In this document: positions 34,571 through 42,240 of the stretch, piece by piece
Layout: every line of letters starts with the position of its first letter
How positions within the stretch are numbered: position 1 is the first letter of the stretch
From: Candidatus Venteria ishoeyi
GTDB lineage: Bacteria; Pseudomonadota; Gammaproteobacteria; Beggiatoales; Beggiatoaceae
Length of the DNA: 64,000 bases
NCBI RefSeq assembly: GCF_030378065.1
Contig: NZ_JAUCGJ010000012.1
Location: forward strand, 35,874-99,873
Direction: 5' to 3'
Program-made: the position numbers and the translations under genes
Notes under the pieces: model-generated
Seen by the model: the letters and a program-made list of their open reading frames with translations, nothing else
What the model was told of the DNA's origin: nothing
The model's database searches: none

Positions 34571-35929
34571 ATGAAAATATCGACAACAACGTCAAATATG
34601 ACAAAAAATAGTTATCGCTTTGTGCTGTGTCTGGTTTTGTTCTGGTTTTTTTTAAGCCATGCACTTGCCGAACAGCTATTTGAGTCTACTCCGACAGCAG
34701 AAGCGCCGCAATGGATTATCAAAGACAAGCAAGGGCAGATCAAAATTCCTTTGTATTTTTTCTGGAGCGCACATTGCCCACATTGCCGTGAAGCCCGACC
34801 TTTTGTTGAAACCAGGCTGGCACAGCGTTATTCCTGGTTACAGGTATATTCTTATAACTTAGTGGAGGATTTTGATGCTTTGCGCCGTTATCAGAATATG
34901 GCGGCTTTGTTTGCTGATGATGCGCAATCCGTACCGGCATTTATTTTTTGTGGTGAGTTGCATGTTGGTTATGATGATAAGCAACATGCAGGTCTTGTGC
35001 TGGAGCAGGCTTTACAGGCTTGTTATGAATCCGCACAGGCGGACCTGGGTAAACCTGAACGTGCCATGTCCCCCCAAAAACAGGCAACAAGCCTGGTTGA
35101 AATACCCAAAACTCTGCCTTTGCTGGGCGAGGTCAGCGTTGGGCATTTGTCCTTGCCCTTGTATACCCTGGTCATTGCCGGACTGGATGCCTTTAATCCC
35201 TGTGCTTTTTTTGTTTTATTATTTTTATTGAGTTTGTTGGTTCATGCCCGTAGCCGCACGCGTATGTTGTGGATTGGGGGTTTGTTTGTGTTGTGTTCCG
35301 GGCTGATTTATTTTTTGTTTATGGTGGCTTGGCTGAATGTGTTTATGTTGGCGGGACAATGGCGTTTAATTACCCTGGTTGCCGGGGGCATTGCCACGAT
35401 TTTTGCGCTGATTAATATTAAAGATTTTTTTTATTTTCGCCAGGGTGTGTCCTTATCCATTGCCGACAGCGCCAAGCCCGGATTGTTTCAGCGTATGCGC
35501 GCTTTGCTGGGGGCGGAGAATCTGTTTTCCCTGACACTTGCGACCATCACGCTGGCGGTGATTGCCAATAGTTATGAATTGTTGTGCACGGCAGGTTTTC
35601 CGATGGTTTACACCCGCGTGTTAACCCTGCAAGCACTGCCAGTGAGCCAATATTACCTGTATCTGGTTTTGTACAATGTGATTTATATGATCCCTTTGCT
35701 GCTCATTGTGCTGGTTTTCACCTTTAGCGTCAGTGGACGTAAATTACAAACGGGTGAAGGGCGTTTTCTGAAGCTGTTATCCGGTTTGATGATGCTGGGT
35801 CTGGGGTTGATGTTATTGCTGGCCCCGGAGCAACTGGGTCATCTCTGGGTGCCGTTGTTGATTTTGGGTTTGGCGCTATTACTCAGTCTGTTGTTACGCT
35901 ATTGGACTAAACTTAAGATTGAAACTTGA
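34571..35929 (+). CDS. Thioredoxin-fold / DsbD-like membrane electron-transfer protein
   Basis: About 452 residues. After a signal segment (about 15-33) a periplasmic thioredoxin-fold domain (about 50-150) carries the redox motif Cys69-Pro-His-Cys72 (FFWSAHCPHCREARPF). A DsbD/CcdA-type membrane domain (about 190-450) with eight or so segments follows, with one Cys in LDAFNPCAFFVLLF and one in ANSYELLCTAGFP, as expected for the pair that passes electrons across the membrane. The order, thioredoxin first then membrane domain, is unlike classical DsbD (alpha-beta-gamma). It likely delivers reducing power to an unknown periplasmic substrate. The ATG at 34571 is preferred over an upstream alternative. 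Confidence 0.8.
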   Translation: MKISTTTSNMTKNSYRFVLCLVLFWFFLSHALAEQLFESTPTAEAPQWIIKDKQGQIKIPLYFFWSAHCPHCREARPFVETRLAQRYSWLQVYSYNLVEDFDALRRYQNMAALFADDAQSVPAFIFCGELHVGYDDKQHAGLVLEQALQACYESAQADLGKPERAMSPQKQATSLVEIPKTLPLLGEVSVGHLSLPLYTLVIAGLDAFNPCAFFVLLFLLSLLVHARSRTRMLWIGGLFVLCSGLIYFLFMVAWLNVFMLAGQWRLITLVAGGIATIFALINIKDFFYFRQGVSLSIADSAKPGLFQRMRALLGAENLFSLTLATITLAVIANSYELLCTAGFPMVYTRVLTLQALPVSQYYLYLVLYNVIYMIPLLLIVLVFTFSVSGRKLQTGEGRFLKLLSGLMMLGLGLMLLLAPEQLGHLWVPLLILGLALLLSLLLRYWTKLKIET

Positions 35930-35956
35930 AACTTGAATTTTGTTTTAATTTTTCTC

Positions 35957-36116
35957 AGGAGTGAGGATGAAATAAATGCAGAAACTGGGCGCAGGATTTT
36001 TATTCATTTTCAAGGCGTGAAAACAGGCGCATAGCAAGCTATGTAACTGTTTTCACAACGCAGAAAATGAAGGAAAAGACCAGCCAAGTTGCTGAAGTTA
36101 TAAAATTCTCACTCCT
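35957..36116. mobile_element. MITE-like element, about 160 bp, copy 2
   Basis: Same element as at 33542-33700, same orientation, with perfect 9-bp terminal inverted repeats (AGGAGTGAG / CTCACTCCT). The two copies flank pgl and the thioredoxin/DsbD-like gene about 2.4 kb apart. It ends 45 bp before the start of the His/Arg-rich gene and may supply its leader. Confidence 0.8.
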
Positions 36117-36160
36117 CAATACGATGCCGTTGCTACAATCAAGTATAAGGAGTTGTCACC

Positions 36161-36817
36161 ATGAACAAGCTGTTACAACCAGGAAACTGGCTGAAAACAT
36201 TGGCTTTCACAGTCATCTTTTTATTGATAAGTTTTGCTTCGCTGGAAGTGCAACAACAAAGCTATTTTTACAATATTAATTTTCAGTTGTTACAGGATGT
36301 TGAGGCGCGGGAAGAGGGCAAAAGACATGCCGGACAGCGCAGAGAACATCGCAGGGAGCAGCGCAGTGAGCGTAGAAAAGGTCATCATCGGCGCAAACAT
36401 GACCGACATAACCGTCATCACCATGACCGATCCCGTCGCCATCATCGTGGTCATGATGTGCATCGGCATTATGATCGTCCTCGTCATCGCCATTACCGTA
36501 AACCACATCGCAATCACTACTATCGGGATCGGCATCACCGCCACGAATATCGTCAACCATTGCGGCCTTATCGAAGTCGGCCTTATCGCGGCTATCGTGA
36601 TCATTATCCCAGTTATCGCTGGAATTCCACAGATGCCGCTATTGCCGGGGCGGTGATCGGTCTGGCGATTGGCAGTATCGTAGCCACTTTGCCGGATAAT
36701 TGCTTTAACGTGATTACCCGTGGCATTTCTTATCATAATTGTCGGGGTACTTATTATCGCCCCTATTATGAAAATAATGCGATAATCTATGAAGTGGTGT
36801 CCGATCCGACACCGTGA
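36161..36817 (+). CDS. His/Arg/Tyr-rich membrane-associated protein
   Basis: A 218-residue protein. An N-terminal hydrophobic segment (about 12-32) is followed by an extremely His- and Arg-rich stretch (about 48-155; runs such as HHRRKHDRHNRHHHDRSRRHH), then a short Gly/Ala-rich hydrophobic segment (AAIAGAVIGLAIGSIVA) and a Tyr-rich end with two Cys. The His/Arg region suggests metal or polyanion binding. No family is recognised, though the C-terminal glycine-zipper segment resembles those of small envelope proteins. An AAGGAG ribosome-binding site supports the start. The CATCG/CATCAC repeats also create long open frames on the other strand, which are artefacts. Confidence 0.6.
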   Translation: MNKLLQPGNWLKTLAFTVIFLLISFASLEVQQQSYFYNINFQLLQDVEAREEGKRHAGQRREHRREQRSERRKGHHRRKHDRHNRHHHDRSRRHHRGHDVHRHYDRPRHRHYRKPHRNHYYRDRHHRHEYRQPLRPYRSRPYRGYRDHYPSYRWNSTDAAIAGAVIGLAIGSIVATLPDNCFNVITRGISYHNCRGTYYRPYYENNAIIYEVVSDPTP

Positions 36818-36946
36818 TCGCAACGGCAACGAGTCAAGCTTTTATTTGAGGAGCTTAGATTCGTTTTTATGAACGTTAGCGTGAGACGAAAGCGGTTTTT
36901 TGCGCGATTAGCACAAAAAGAAGCTTGCATCGAACTCAGTTAAATA

Positions 36947-36979
36947 TAAAAAAACGACGCCCGAAAGCGTCGTTTTTTT
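36947..36979. terminator. Bidirectional rho-independent terminator
   Basis: AAAAAACGACGC and GCGTCGTTTTTT form a 12-bp stem around the loop CCGAAA; the A run on one side and the T run on the other make it work in both directions. It lies between the convergent His/Arg-rich gene and the FG-GAP gene. Confidence 0.9.
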
Positions 36980-36992
36980 ATTCCTCAAAGCC

Positions 36993-38879
36993 TTATTGGG
37001 TGGTTGTCAAACTGTTAAGATCCACCTGAAAACGAATGGGATCAACAGATACTGCAACGAGATCGACAGTATATAATATGTCACTGAAACGCAGTTTAGG
37101 AATAGTCAAACGTCCCGTGTTACCATCAAAATTACTGGCTTGCGTACTGCTTTCTGTCGTTGCGCCGAAACCGTCCAGAGGCAGTTCAAATATCAATTGA
37201 ATCGGATCGATTAAATTTATGCGCGCCCAGATGGTCAATGGGCTGCCAGTGACTGTTACCACAGGCATATAAAGTTGGAAAGTCATCGCATCCAGCGTGG
37301 CAACAACTTCCTCGACACCACCAGTCTGCTTGTTGGCGGCATCGAACAGCACATGCACCATACCGTTAGATAAAGTCAGGCCGCCACGCGGCGCGCCTAA
37401 CAAGAGATCGGCCTTACCGTCATTATCCATGTCCGCAATATCCAGGGTATTACCCATTTCCCCACAACACAGAAGCTCAGGTGGTTCCGGCGTATAAATC
37501 CCCAGGTCGCCATCGACATCCAGATCATAGTTGGCCTGTAATGTTGTTGCTCCGTAAATAACATGCACCCAGCCATTTGTACCGCTACCGCTGAAAGCAT
37601 TGGGTGTACCGATAGTTAAATCAGCAATGCCGTCATTATTCAGGTCTTTGGTGGACAACGTGTAACCGGTATAAAAACCAATCCGGCCCGTGCCGTCACT
37701 GAGTTTCAGCGTAATATCAGCATCCAGAAACAAATCCAGAGCAGCACCGCGTTCTGCAACATCTTTGACAACGAATGCCCTGCCTATGCCAGTGGTGCCG
37801 AGTTGACCAAGACCGGATAAAGGTGCGCCGATAACCAGATCAGTTTTACCGTTATTATCCAGATCACCGGCTGCCAGACTGCCACCGATTTGATCCTTGT
37901 TGAGCGCGCCAGAGATTTTGATATCTGCCGCGCTGCTTAAATCAATTGCCCCGGATAAACCGACTTTTCCATACACGACATAGACTTGTCCGGCTTTTTC
38001 CAGATTGCCTGCGGCTTCTTCCGTAACCCCGACTGCGATGTCGCTGATGCCATCCGCATTCAAATCTGCAACGGACAATCCGGTGGCGTTATTGCTGAGA
38101 TTGACGCTCCAGGGATCGGCAAAATCATCAGGGCGCAATGTTGCATCTGCGCCTGTGCTTAAATCAACGGCAGCGGCCCATTTTTGTCCCGCCTGACCAA
38201 ACACGACATGGAAAACATTATTGATACCATCGGCAACCACCAAATCATCAACTGTGTCGCCATTGACATCACCAGTGGCGAGGTTCAGCACTTCCATAGA
38301 GTTCCAGGTGTTAGATATTTCTGCACCATGAGTATGGGTGAATACGCTGTCGGCATGGGTGGGCATTTCCATTTTTGCGCTGAAATCTGTCTTACCGTAG
38401 AGTACATACAGGCGCGGTCCTTCATCGTTTTGTCCGAATTTCGGCGCATAAATGACCAGATCGTCAAAACCATCCTGATTAAAATCACCAGCAGTCATGT
38501 GCATACCGAGGTTTTCGCCTTCCAGGGTACCGGAAATGACAAAACTTTCTTTTTCATCGGCGGGATTGACCGGGGAGCTTAATGCCTTGAAACTGCTGCC
38601 ACCGAAAAAAGCCGCAACCTGCCCGGATTCGGAAATGCCGCGAAACGAGACTTCATCCGGGGTACTGACTATGAGATCCATGACTTGATCACCGTTAAGA
38701 TCCGCAGTGACCAGGCTGCTCGCAAAGTCCGGTGAAAAGGTATTAAAGGGGGATTCCCCCGTCAGCATCAGATCCACAACCCCCTGATCTTTAATATTCA
38801 GATCAGTGATTGCCCAAACGCTGCAACTGAGCACCAGTAAACCGGTGCCAATAAGTTTTTGTATGTAAGATTTCATCAC
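36993..38879 (-). CDS. Exported FG-GAP (integrin-alpha-like beta-propeller) protein
   Basis: A 628-residue protein with a signal peptide (about 1-23, ending SVWA). Seven FG-GAP repeats carry Ca-binding loops such as DLNGDQVMDLIV, DFNQDGFDDLVI, DVNGDTVDDLVV, DLNADGISDIAV, DLDNNGKTDLVI, DLNNDGIADLTI and DMDNDGKADLLL. They should form a seven-bladed, calcium-bound beta-propeller. A beta-rich tail (about 520-628) follows. Such proteins act in surface adhesion or matrix binding. It stands alone; its 3' side is guarded by the terminator at 36947. Two ATGs (38879 and 38876) are equivalent starts. Confidence 0.88.
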   Translation of the reverse strand: MMKSYIQKLIGTGLLVLSCSVWAITDLNIKDQGVVDLMLTGESPFNTFSPDFASSLVTADLNGDQVMDLIVSTPDEVSFRGISESGQVAAFFGGSSFKALSSPVNPADEKESFVISGTLEGENLGMHMTAGDFNQDGFDDLVIYAPKFGQNDEGPRLYVLYGKTDFSAKMEMPTHADSVFTHTHGAEISNTWNSMEVLNLATGDVNGDTVDDLVVADGINNVFHVVFGQAGQKWAAAVDLSTGADATLRPDDFADPWSVNLSNNATGLSVADLNADGISDIAVGVTEEAAGNLEKAGQVYVVYGKVGLSGAIDLSSAADIKISGALNKDQIGGSLAAGDLDNNGKTDLVIGAPLSGLGQLGTTGIGRAFVVKDVAERGAALDLFLDADITLKLSDGTGRIGFYTGYTLSTKDLNNDGIADLTIGTPNAFSGSGTNGWVHVIYGATTLQANYDLDVDGDLGIYTPEPPELLCCGEMGNTLDIADMDNDGKADLLLGAPRGGLTLSNGMVHVLFDAANKQTGGVEEVVATLDAMTFQLYMPVVTVTGSPLTIWARINLIDPIQLIFELPLDGFGATTESSTQASNFDGNTGRLTIPKLRFSDILYTVDLVAVSVDPIRFQVDLNSLTTTQ

Positions 38880-38935
38880 TTATTACTCCCGTTATAAAGT
38901 CAGCTTATTTATACAAGTTTAATAATAGAGAGATA

Positions 38936-39982
38936 TTAATCAGATTTTAGCGGATAAACACCCCATTCATGTGCGGCTTCAGAAATTGCCATCAGCACCT
39001 TATCAGGCACTTGCCAGGGAATTTCCCCGTGATTATCACCCAGCAATAAACCACCACCCGCGCCTGCTTTAAATATTGCTGTTTTAACAATATCTGTGGC
39101 CTGCTGCGCGCTCCAGCGGCGCATTTCTATACCATTGAGGTTGCCTAATAAACTAACCTTGCCACGCGCAATCGCTTTTAATGCTGTCATGTCCTCCTGT
39201 GAACTAACACCTACGACCGCCGTGCCAGTGCTTGCAATATCCGCCAGCACTGGCAGGCATTTGCCGGATGCCATATGCGTGGCAGTGGGGCCGTTAATTT
39301 GCGCAATTGTGCGTTTGGCAATTTGATAACCCGTTTGTAGATATTGCTCACGGGTGACAATGGTGGAAGAAGATATGGGATCAAAATAACAAATCGCTGT
39401 TGCCCCTGCCGCTAATTGTGCATTCGACCATTTCACGCAAAAGGCTTCATTCACCGCTATCAGCTTGTCAAAATGGGTGGGGTCTTCCAGCATCAGATTA
39501 AAATAACGCTCAAAACCCAGTTGCATCACCGGCAATGAAAACGGTGATATGGCAACACCAATAATCGGCATCCGCTCTGCCACTTCTGCTTTCATTAAAC
39601 GCAAAGCCTGCAAAATGCGTTGCAATACCGGCACTTCCTCAGGTTCTGGCACGCTGAGTCTGGCGATATCTTGTGCTGTGCGAATGGGCGGTGCATCAGC
39701 ATTGGGCGGCCCGTCGAGGAAAAACAGGGTGCCGCCACCAAAAGCCTCTAATTCTGCTGAGGCATAGAAAAAACCATACAGACTATCGTGTTGATAACGT
39801 GCCTGCATATCCAGTTGCGCCTTAGCCACACGTTCTGGAGCGGTAAAATAGTCTTCGATAGAGGTATTGGCAAACTTGGCCCCGGTAAGACTGAACAATA
39901 AAAACAACGGTACCCGATCCGGTTCCTGGTGTCCCAGTGCTGTCAGGGTGCGTTGCATTGAAGTCATTTCCTGAGATTTCAT
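38936..39982 (-). CDS. Uroporphyrinogen-decarboxylase-family (MtaA-like) methyltransferase
   Basis: A protein of about 348 residues with the TIM-barrel fold of UroD and the corrinoid:thiol methyltransferases MtaA/MtbA. Motifs: ALGHQEPDRVPLFLLFS at the N-terminus, YFDPISSSTIV, and HMASGKCLPVLADIASTG. In MtaA-type enzymes zinc is held by H-x-C plus a distal Cys. Here the first motif reads HMA and the distal region reads GDNHGEIPW, so the Cys ligands are missing. Its ATG overlaps the stop of the corrinoid-protein gene (ATGA), so the two work as a pair, probably in methyl transfer from an unknown substrate. The AAGGGGAAGG ribosome-binding site fixes the start at 39982. Confidence 0.8.
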   Translation of the reverse strand: MKSQEMTSMQRTLTALGHQEPDRVPLFLLFSLTGAKFANTSIEDYFTAPERVAKAQLDMQARYQHDSLYGFFYASAELEAFGGGTLFFLDGPPNADAPPIRTAQDIARLSVPEPEEVPVLQRILQALRLMKAEVAERMPIIGVAISPFSLPVMQLGFERYFNLMLEDPTHFDKLIAVNEAFCVKWSNAQLAAGATAICYFDPISSSTIVTREQYLQTGYQIAKRTIAQINGPTATHMASGKCLPVLADIASTGTAVVGVSSQEDMTALKAIARGKVSLLGNLNGIEMRRWSAQQATDIVKTAIFKAGAGGGLLLGDNHGEIPWQVPDKVLMAISEAAHEWGVYPLKSD

Positions 39983-40620
39983 GAGACCTTCCCCTTGATG
40001 ATTTCCATAAACAGTGGCAATAAGTCTTCCGCACCACTGGCAGTGGCATCTGCCCCCACTTCCTGCCATAACTGGCTATCAAATCGAAACGGCGCGCCGC
40101 CGACAATCAGATACACTTCCAGGCCACGTTGTTGCAACTGCTCGCGCACATAAGTAATGCGCAACGCACTGCGTAACATCAAAGTGGAAATTAACAATAC
40201 CTCAATTTTATCTACTTCCACCTGCTCGATTAAAGCATCCGCATCCAGGTGTCCTAAATCAATAATATCGTAACCTGTTGCACGCAGGATGGAATGAATA
40301 ATGCGTTTCCCCAGAAAATGATAATCCTCCAGCACCACAATACCGATATTTGGCTGTGGATTGCGTAAGCGCCCCGGTGGTGCCAATACACTATCAACCA
40401 GTTCTTCACAGATTCTGGCGCTCATATACACCTGGGATAAGGCCACATTACCGGCTTCCCAGTCATTACCAATATTTTCCATTGCCGGAACCACCACCCC
40501 TTCAACAACATCCAGAATAGGTTGAGCGGTTAATTCAGTCAGAATATCTTCTGCCTGCAAGCGATCAGTCGCCAGCAAAGCGGCTTTCATCTCATCAGCA
40601 ATACGTATGTAATCCGGCAT
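39979..40620 (-). CDS. Corrinoid (B12-binding) methyltransferase carrier protein
   Basis: About 213 residues, of the MtaC/MtbC/MetH-type carrier class. A helical cap (about 1-85) contains VVPAMENIGNDWEAGNVALSQ. The Rossmann-type B12 domain (about 90-213) has the cobalt-binding D-x-H-x-x-G at Asp99-Tyr-His101-Phe-Leu-Gly104, then S-x-L (LISTLML) and a GG motif (LIVGGAPFR). All the lower-ligand motifs are intact. It is translationally coupled to the UroD-family gene. The substrate-specific methyltransferase (MtaB-like) is not in the window. I chose the ATG at 40620 over a TTG 15 bp upstream. No cobalamin riboswitch was recognised upstream. Confidence 0.88.
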   Translation of the reverse strand: MPDYIRIADEMKAALLATDRLQAEDILTELTAQPILDVVEGVVVPAMENIGNDWEAGNVALSQVYMSARICEELVDSVLAPPGRLRNPQPNIGIVVLEDYHFLGKRIIHSILRATGYDIIDLGHLDADALIEQVEVDKIEVLLISTLMLRSALRITYVREQLQQRGLEVYLIVGGAPFRFDSQLWQEVGADATASGAEDLLPLFMEIIKGKVS

Positions 40621-40805
40621 GGGGTAAGCCCTCAATTGATATTTAAAATAAGATACTTTTGGTAAATTTTTTGCATCTTATTCTACTTTTACTCATAACC
40701 GTTTCCTATAGTGTCTAAGGCGTCAACTATAAGTAATTGGTGTTGCCTAATATCAGTCAATTATAGTTCACAAATAGGGTTTTTCCCATTATTGACACTG
40801 TAAAC

Positions 40806-40824
40806 GATAATCGTTATCATTATC
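40806..40824 (+). promoter_or_regulatory. Fur box
   Basis: GATAATCGTTATCATTATC matches the 19-bp Fur consensus at about 16 positions. It lies 46 bp upstream of the start codon of the LbtU-like porin gene, a place fit for iron-dependent repression of that gene, and 186 bp from the divergent corrinoid gene. Confidence 0.85.
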
Positions 40825-40869
40825 ATCCACACTCATAAGGTTTGTTATTACTCAGAAAATTGGAAAAAA

Positions 40870-42102
40870 ATGAATCATAAAATGATAATACTGATACTGC
40901 TGGCGACCCTATCAGGAACGGGTCTTGTTCAAGCCGATATGGGCATGGCTAAGCAGATGCAAGATATGGAACAACGATTACAGTACCTGGAACGGCAGCT
41001 ACAAAGCCAGGATACACTCATTCAGCGCAAGCAAGACCAAATTATAGCACTTGAAAAATTGCTTGCAGCCCCTCCTGTTGTAGCAAATGCAACAACAGAG
41101 CCAAACGAAGCCACTAATGACTGGCACAAGGCTATTACAATCAGTGGTTTAGTTGAAGTAGAAGCCACCCGCACCAGTAATGCGGATATTAATGATACCA
41201 ATAATAACAACGCAGCCAGTGACTTGGTATTGGCGACTGTTGAGTTGGGCCTTAATGCGCAGATTACAGACTGGGTGAATGCAAACATTGTCCTGCTTTA
41301 TGAAGAAGATCAAACTGGATTGGATGTGGATGCTGCCACTATCACGCTTGGCAAGCTGGAGCACAATCCATTTTATTTCACCGCAGGCCGCACTGCTTTA
41401 CCCTTTGGCAGATTTGAAACCCACATGGTTTCTGATCCATTCACTTTGGAAATAGGGGAAACCTTTGAAACCGTTGCGCTGGCAGGTTTTGAATACCAGG
41501 GGTTTTATGCGAGTGCTTATGTCTTTAACGGTGATATCAAAACGCTTGCAGAGACTCAAAGCGGGACTAAGCGCATTGATAATGCAGGCTTTAATCTGGG
41601 GTATGCCTGGGAAACAAAAATCCAAGGTCTCGATATTGGTTTGAGTTATCTCAATGATTTGGCTGAATCTGACAGTATCAGTGAGCATCTGAATGGTCAC
41701 AATACCCAAGATGAAATTGCTGCCTACGGCCTTCATGCCACTTACCGTCACGGCCCTTTCAATATTATTGGCGAATACTTAGCCGCAGCGGATCGCTTTG
41801 CGCTGGCTGAGCTTGATTTTAAATCAACGGGTGCTCAACCCAAAGCCTGGAACCTGGAAGCCGCTTACGAGCTTCCATTAATGAGCAAAGACCATACCCT
41901 GGCTATCGCTTATCAAGTAACAGAAGAGGCGCTGGCCTTAGCACTGCCTGAAAAACGTTTATTATTAGGCTGGTCACTGCTGATGCTGGAAAACACCCGT
42001 TTGAATCTTGAGTTTGCTTATGAGCAAGCCTATGAGGTCGCTGATGGTGGTAGTGGGCAGGATGCCAAGAGTCTGGCGGTGCAGTTGGCGGTTGAGTTTT
42101 AA
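40870..42102 (+). CDS. lbtU: LbtU-like siderophore porin
   Basis: A 410-residue outer-membrane protein. A signal peptide (about 1-22) and a short coiled coil (about 25-65, MEQRLQYLERQLQSQD, a trimer-forming or periplasmic segment) precede a beta-barrel of about sixteen strands. Phrases such as ISGLVEVEATRTS, DAATITLGKLEHNPFYFTAG and ALPFGRFETHMVSDP match the LbtU family, the TonB-independent outer-membrane receptor for legiobactin in Legionella. The C-terminal residue is Phe, as usual for barrels. The Fur box 46 bp upstream supports iron-regulated siderophore uptake. Confidence 0.8.
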   Translation: MNHKMIILILLATLSGTGLVQADMGMAKQMQDMEQRLQYLERQLQSQDTLIQRKQDQIIALEKLLAAPPVVANATTEPNEATNDWHKAITISGLVEVEATRTSNADINDTNNNNAASDLVLATVELGLNAQITDWVNANIVLLYEEDQTGLDVDAATITLGKLEHNPFYFTAGRTALPFGRFETHMVSDPFTLEIGETFETVALAGFEYQGFYASAYVFNGDIKTLAETQSGTKRIDNAGFNLGYAWETKIQGLDIGLSYLNDLAESDSISEHLNGHNTQDEIAAYGLHATYRHGPFNIIGEYLAAADRFALAELDFKSTGAQPKAWNLEAAYELPLMSKDHTLAIAYQVTEEALALALPEKRLLLGWSLLMLENTRLNLEFAYEQAYEVADGGSGQDAKSLAVQLAVEF

Positions 42103-42240
42103 TCGTTTAAGGCTTCAATATTATCGTTTTTTCTGCATTGTTTAAATGCTCGATACTATACTTTTAAATAGAGATTTTTAGAAATACTTAGACTGTATTT
42201 CAATAACTGTATTTCAATAAAAGTATGGGGAGGGCATCTC

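Noticed and set aside
36234..36829. Other long open frames over the His/Arg-rich gene, on both strands
   Set aside because: They arise from the low-complexity codon repeats. Only the + frame from 36161 has a good ribosome-binding site, a membrane segment and a sensible C-terminus.
40621..40869. Cobalamin riboswitch upstream of the corrinoid gene
   Set aside because: I looked for the B12-box-type conserved words on the minus strand and saw none; the only clear signal in the gap is the Fur box.
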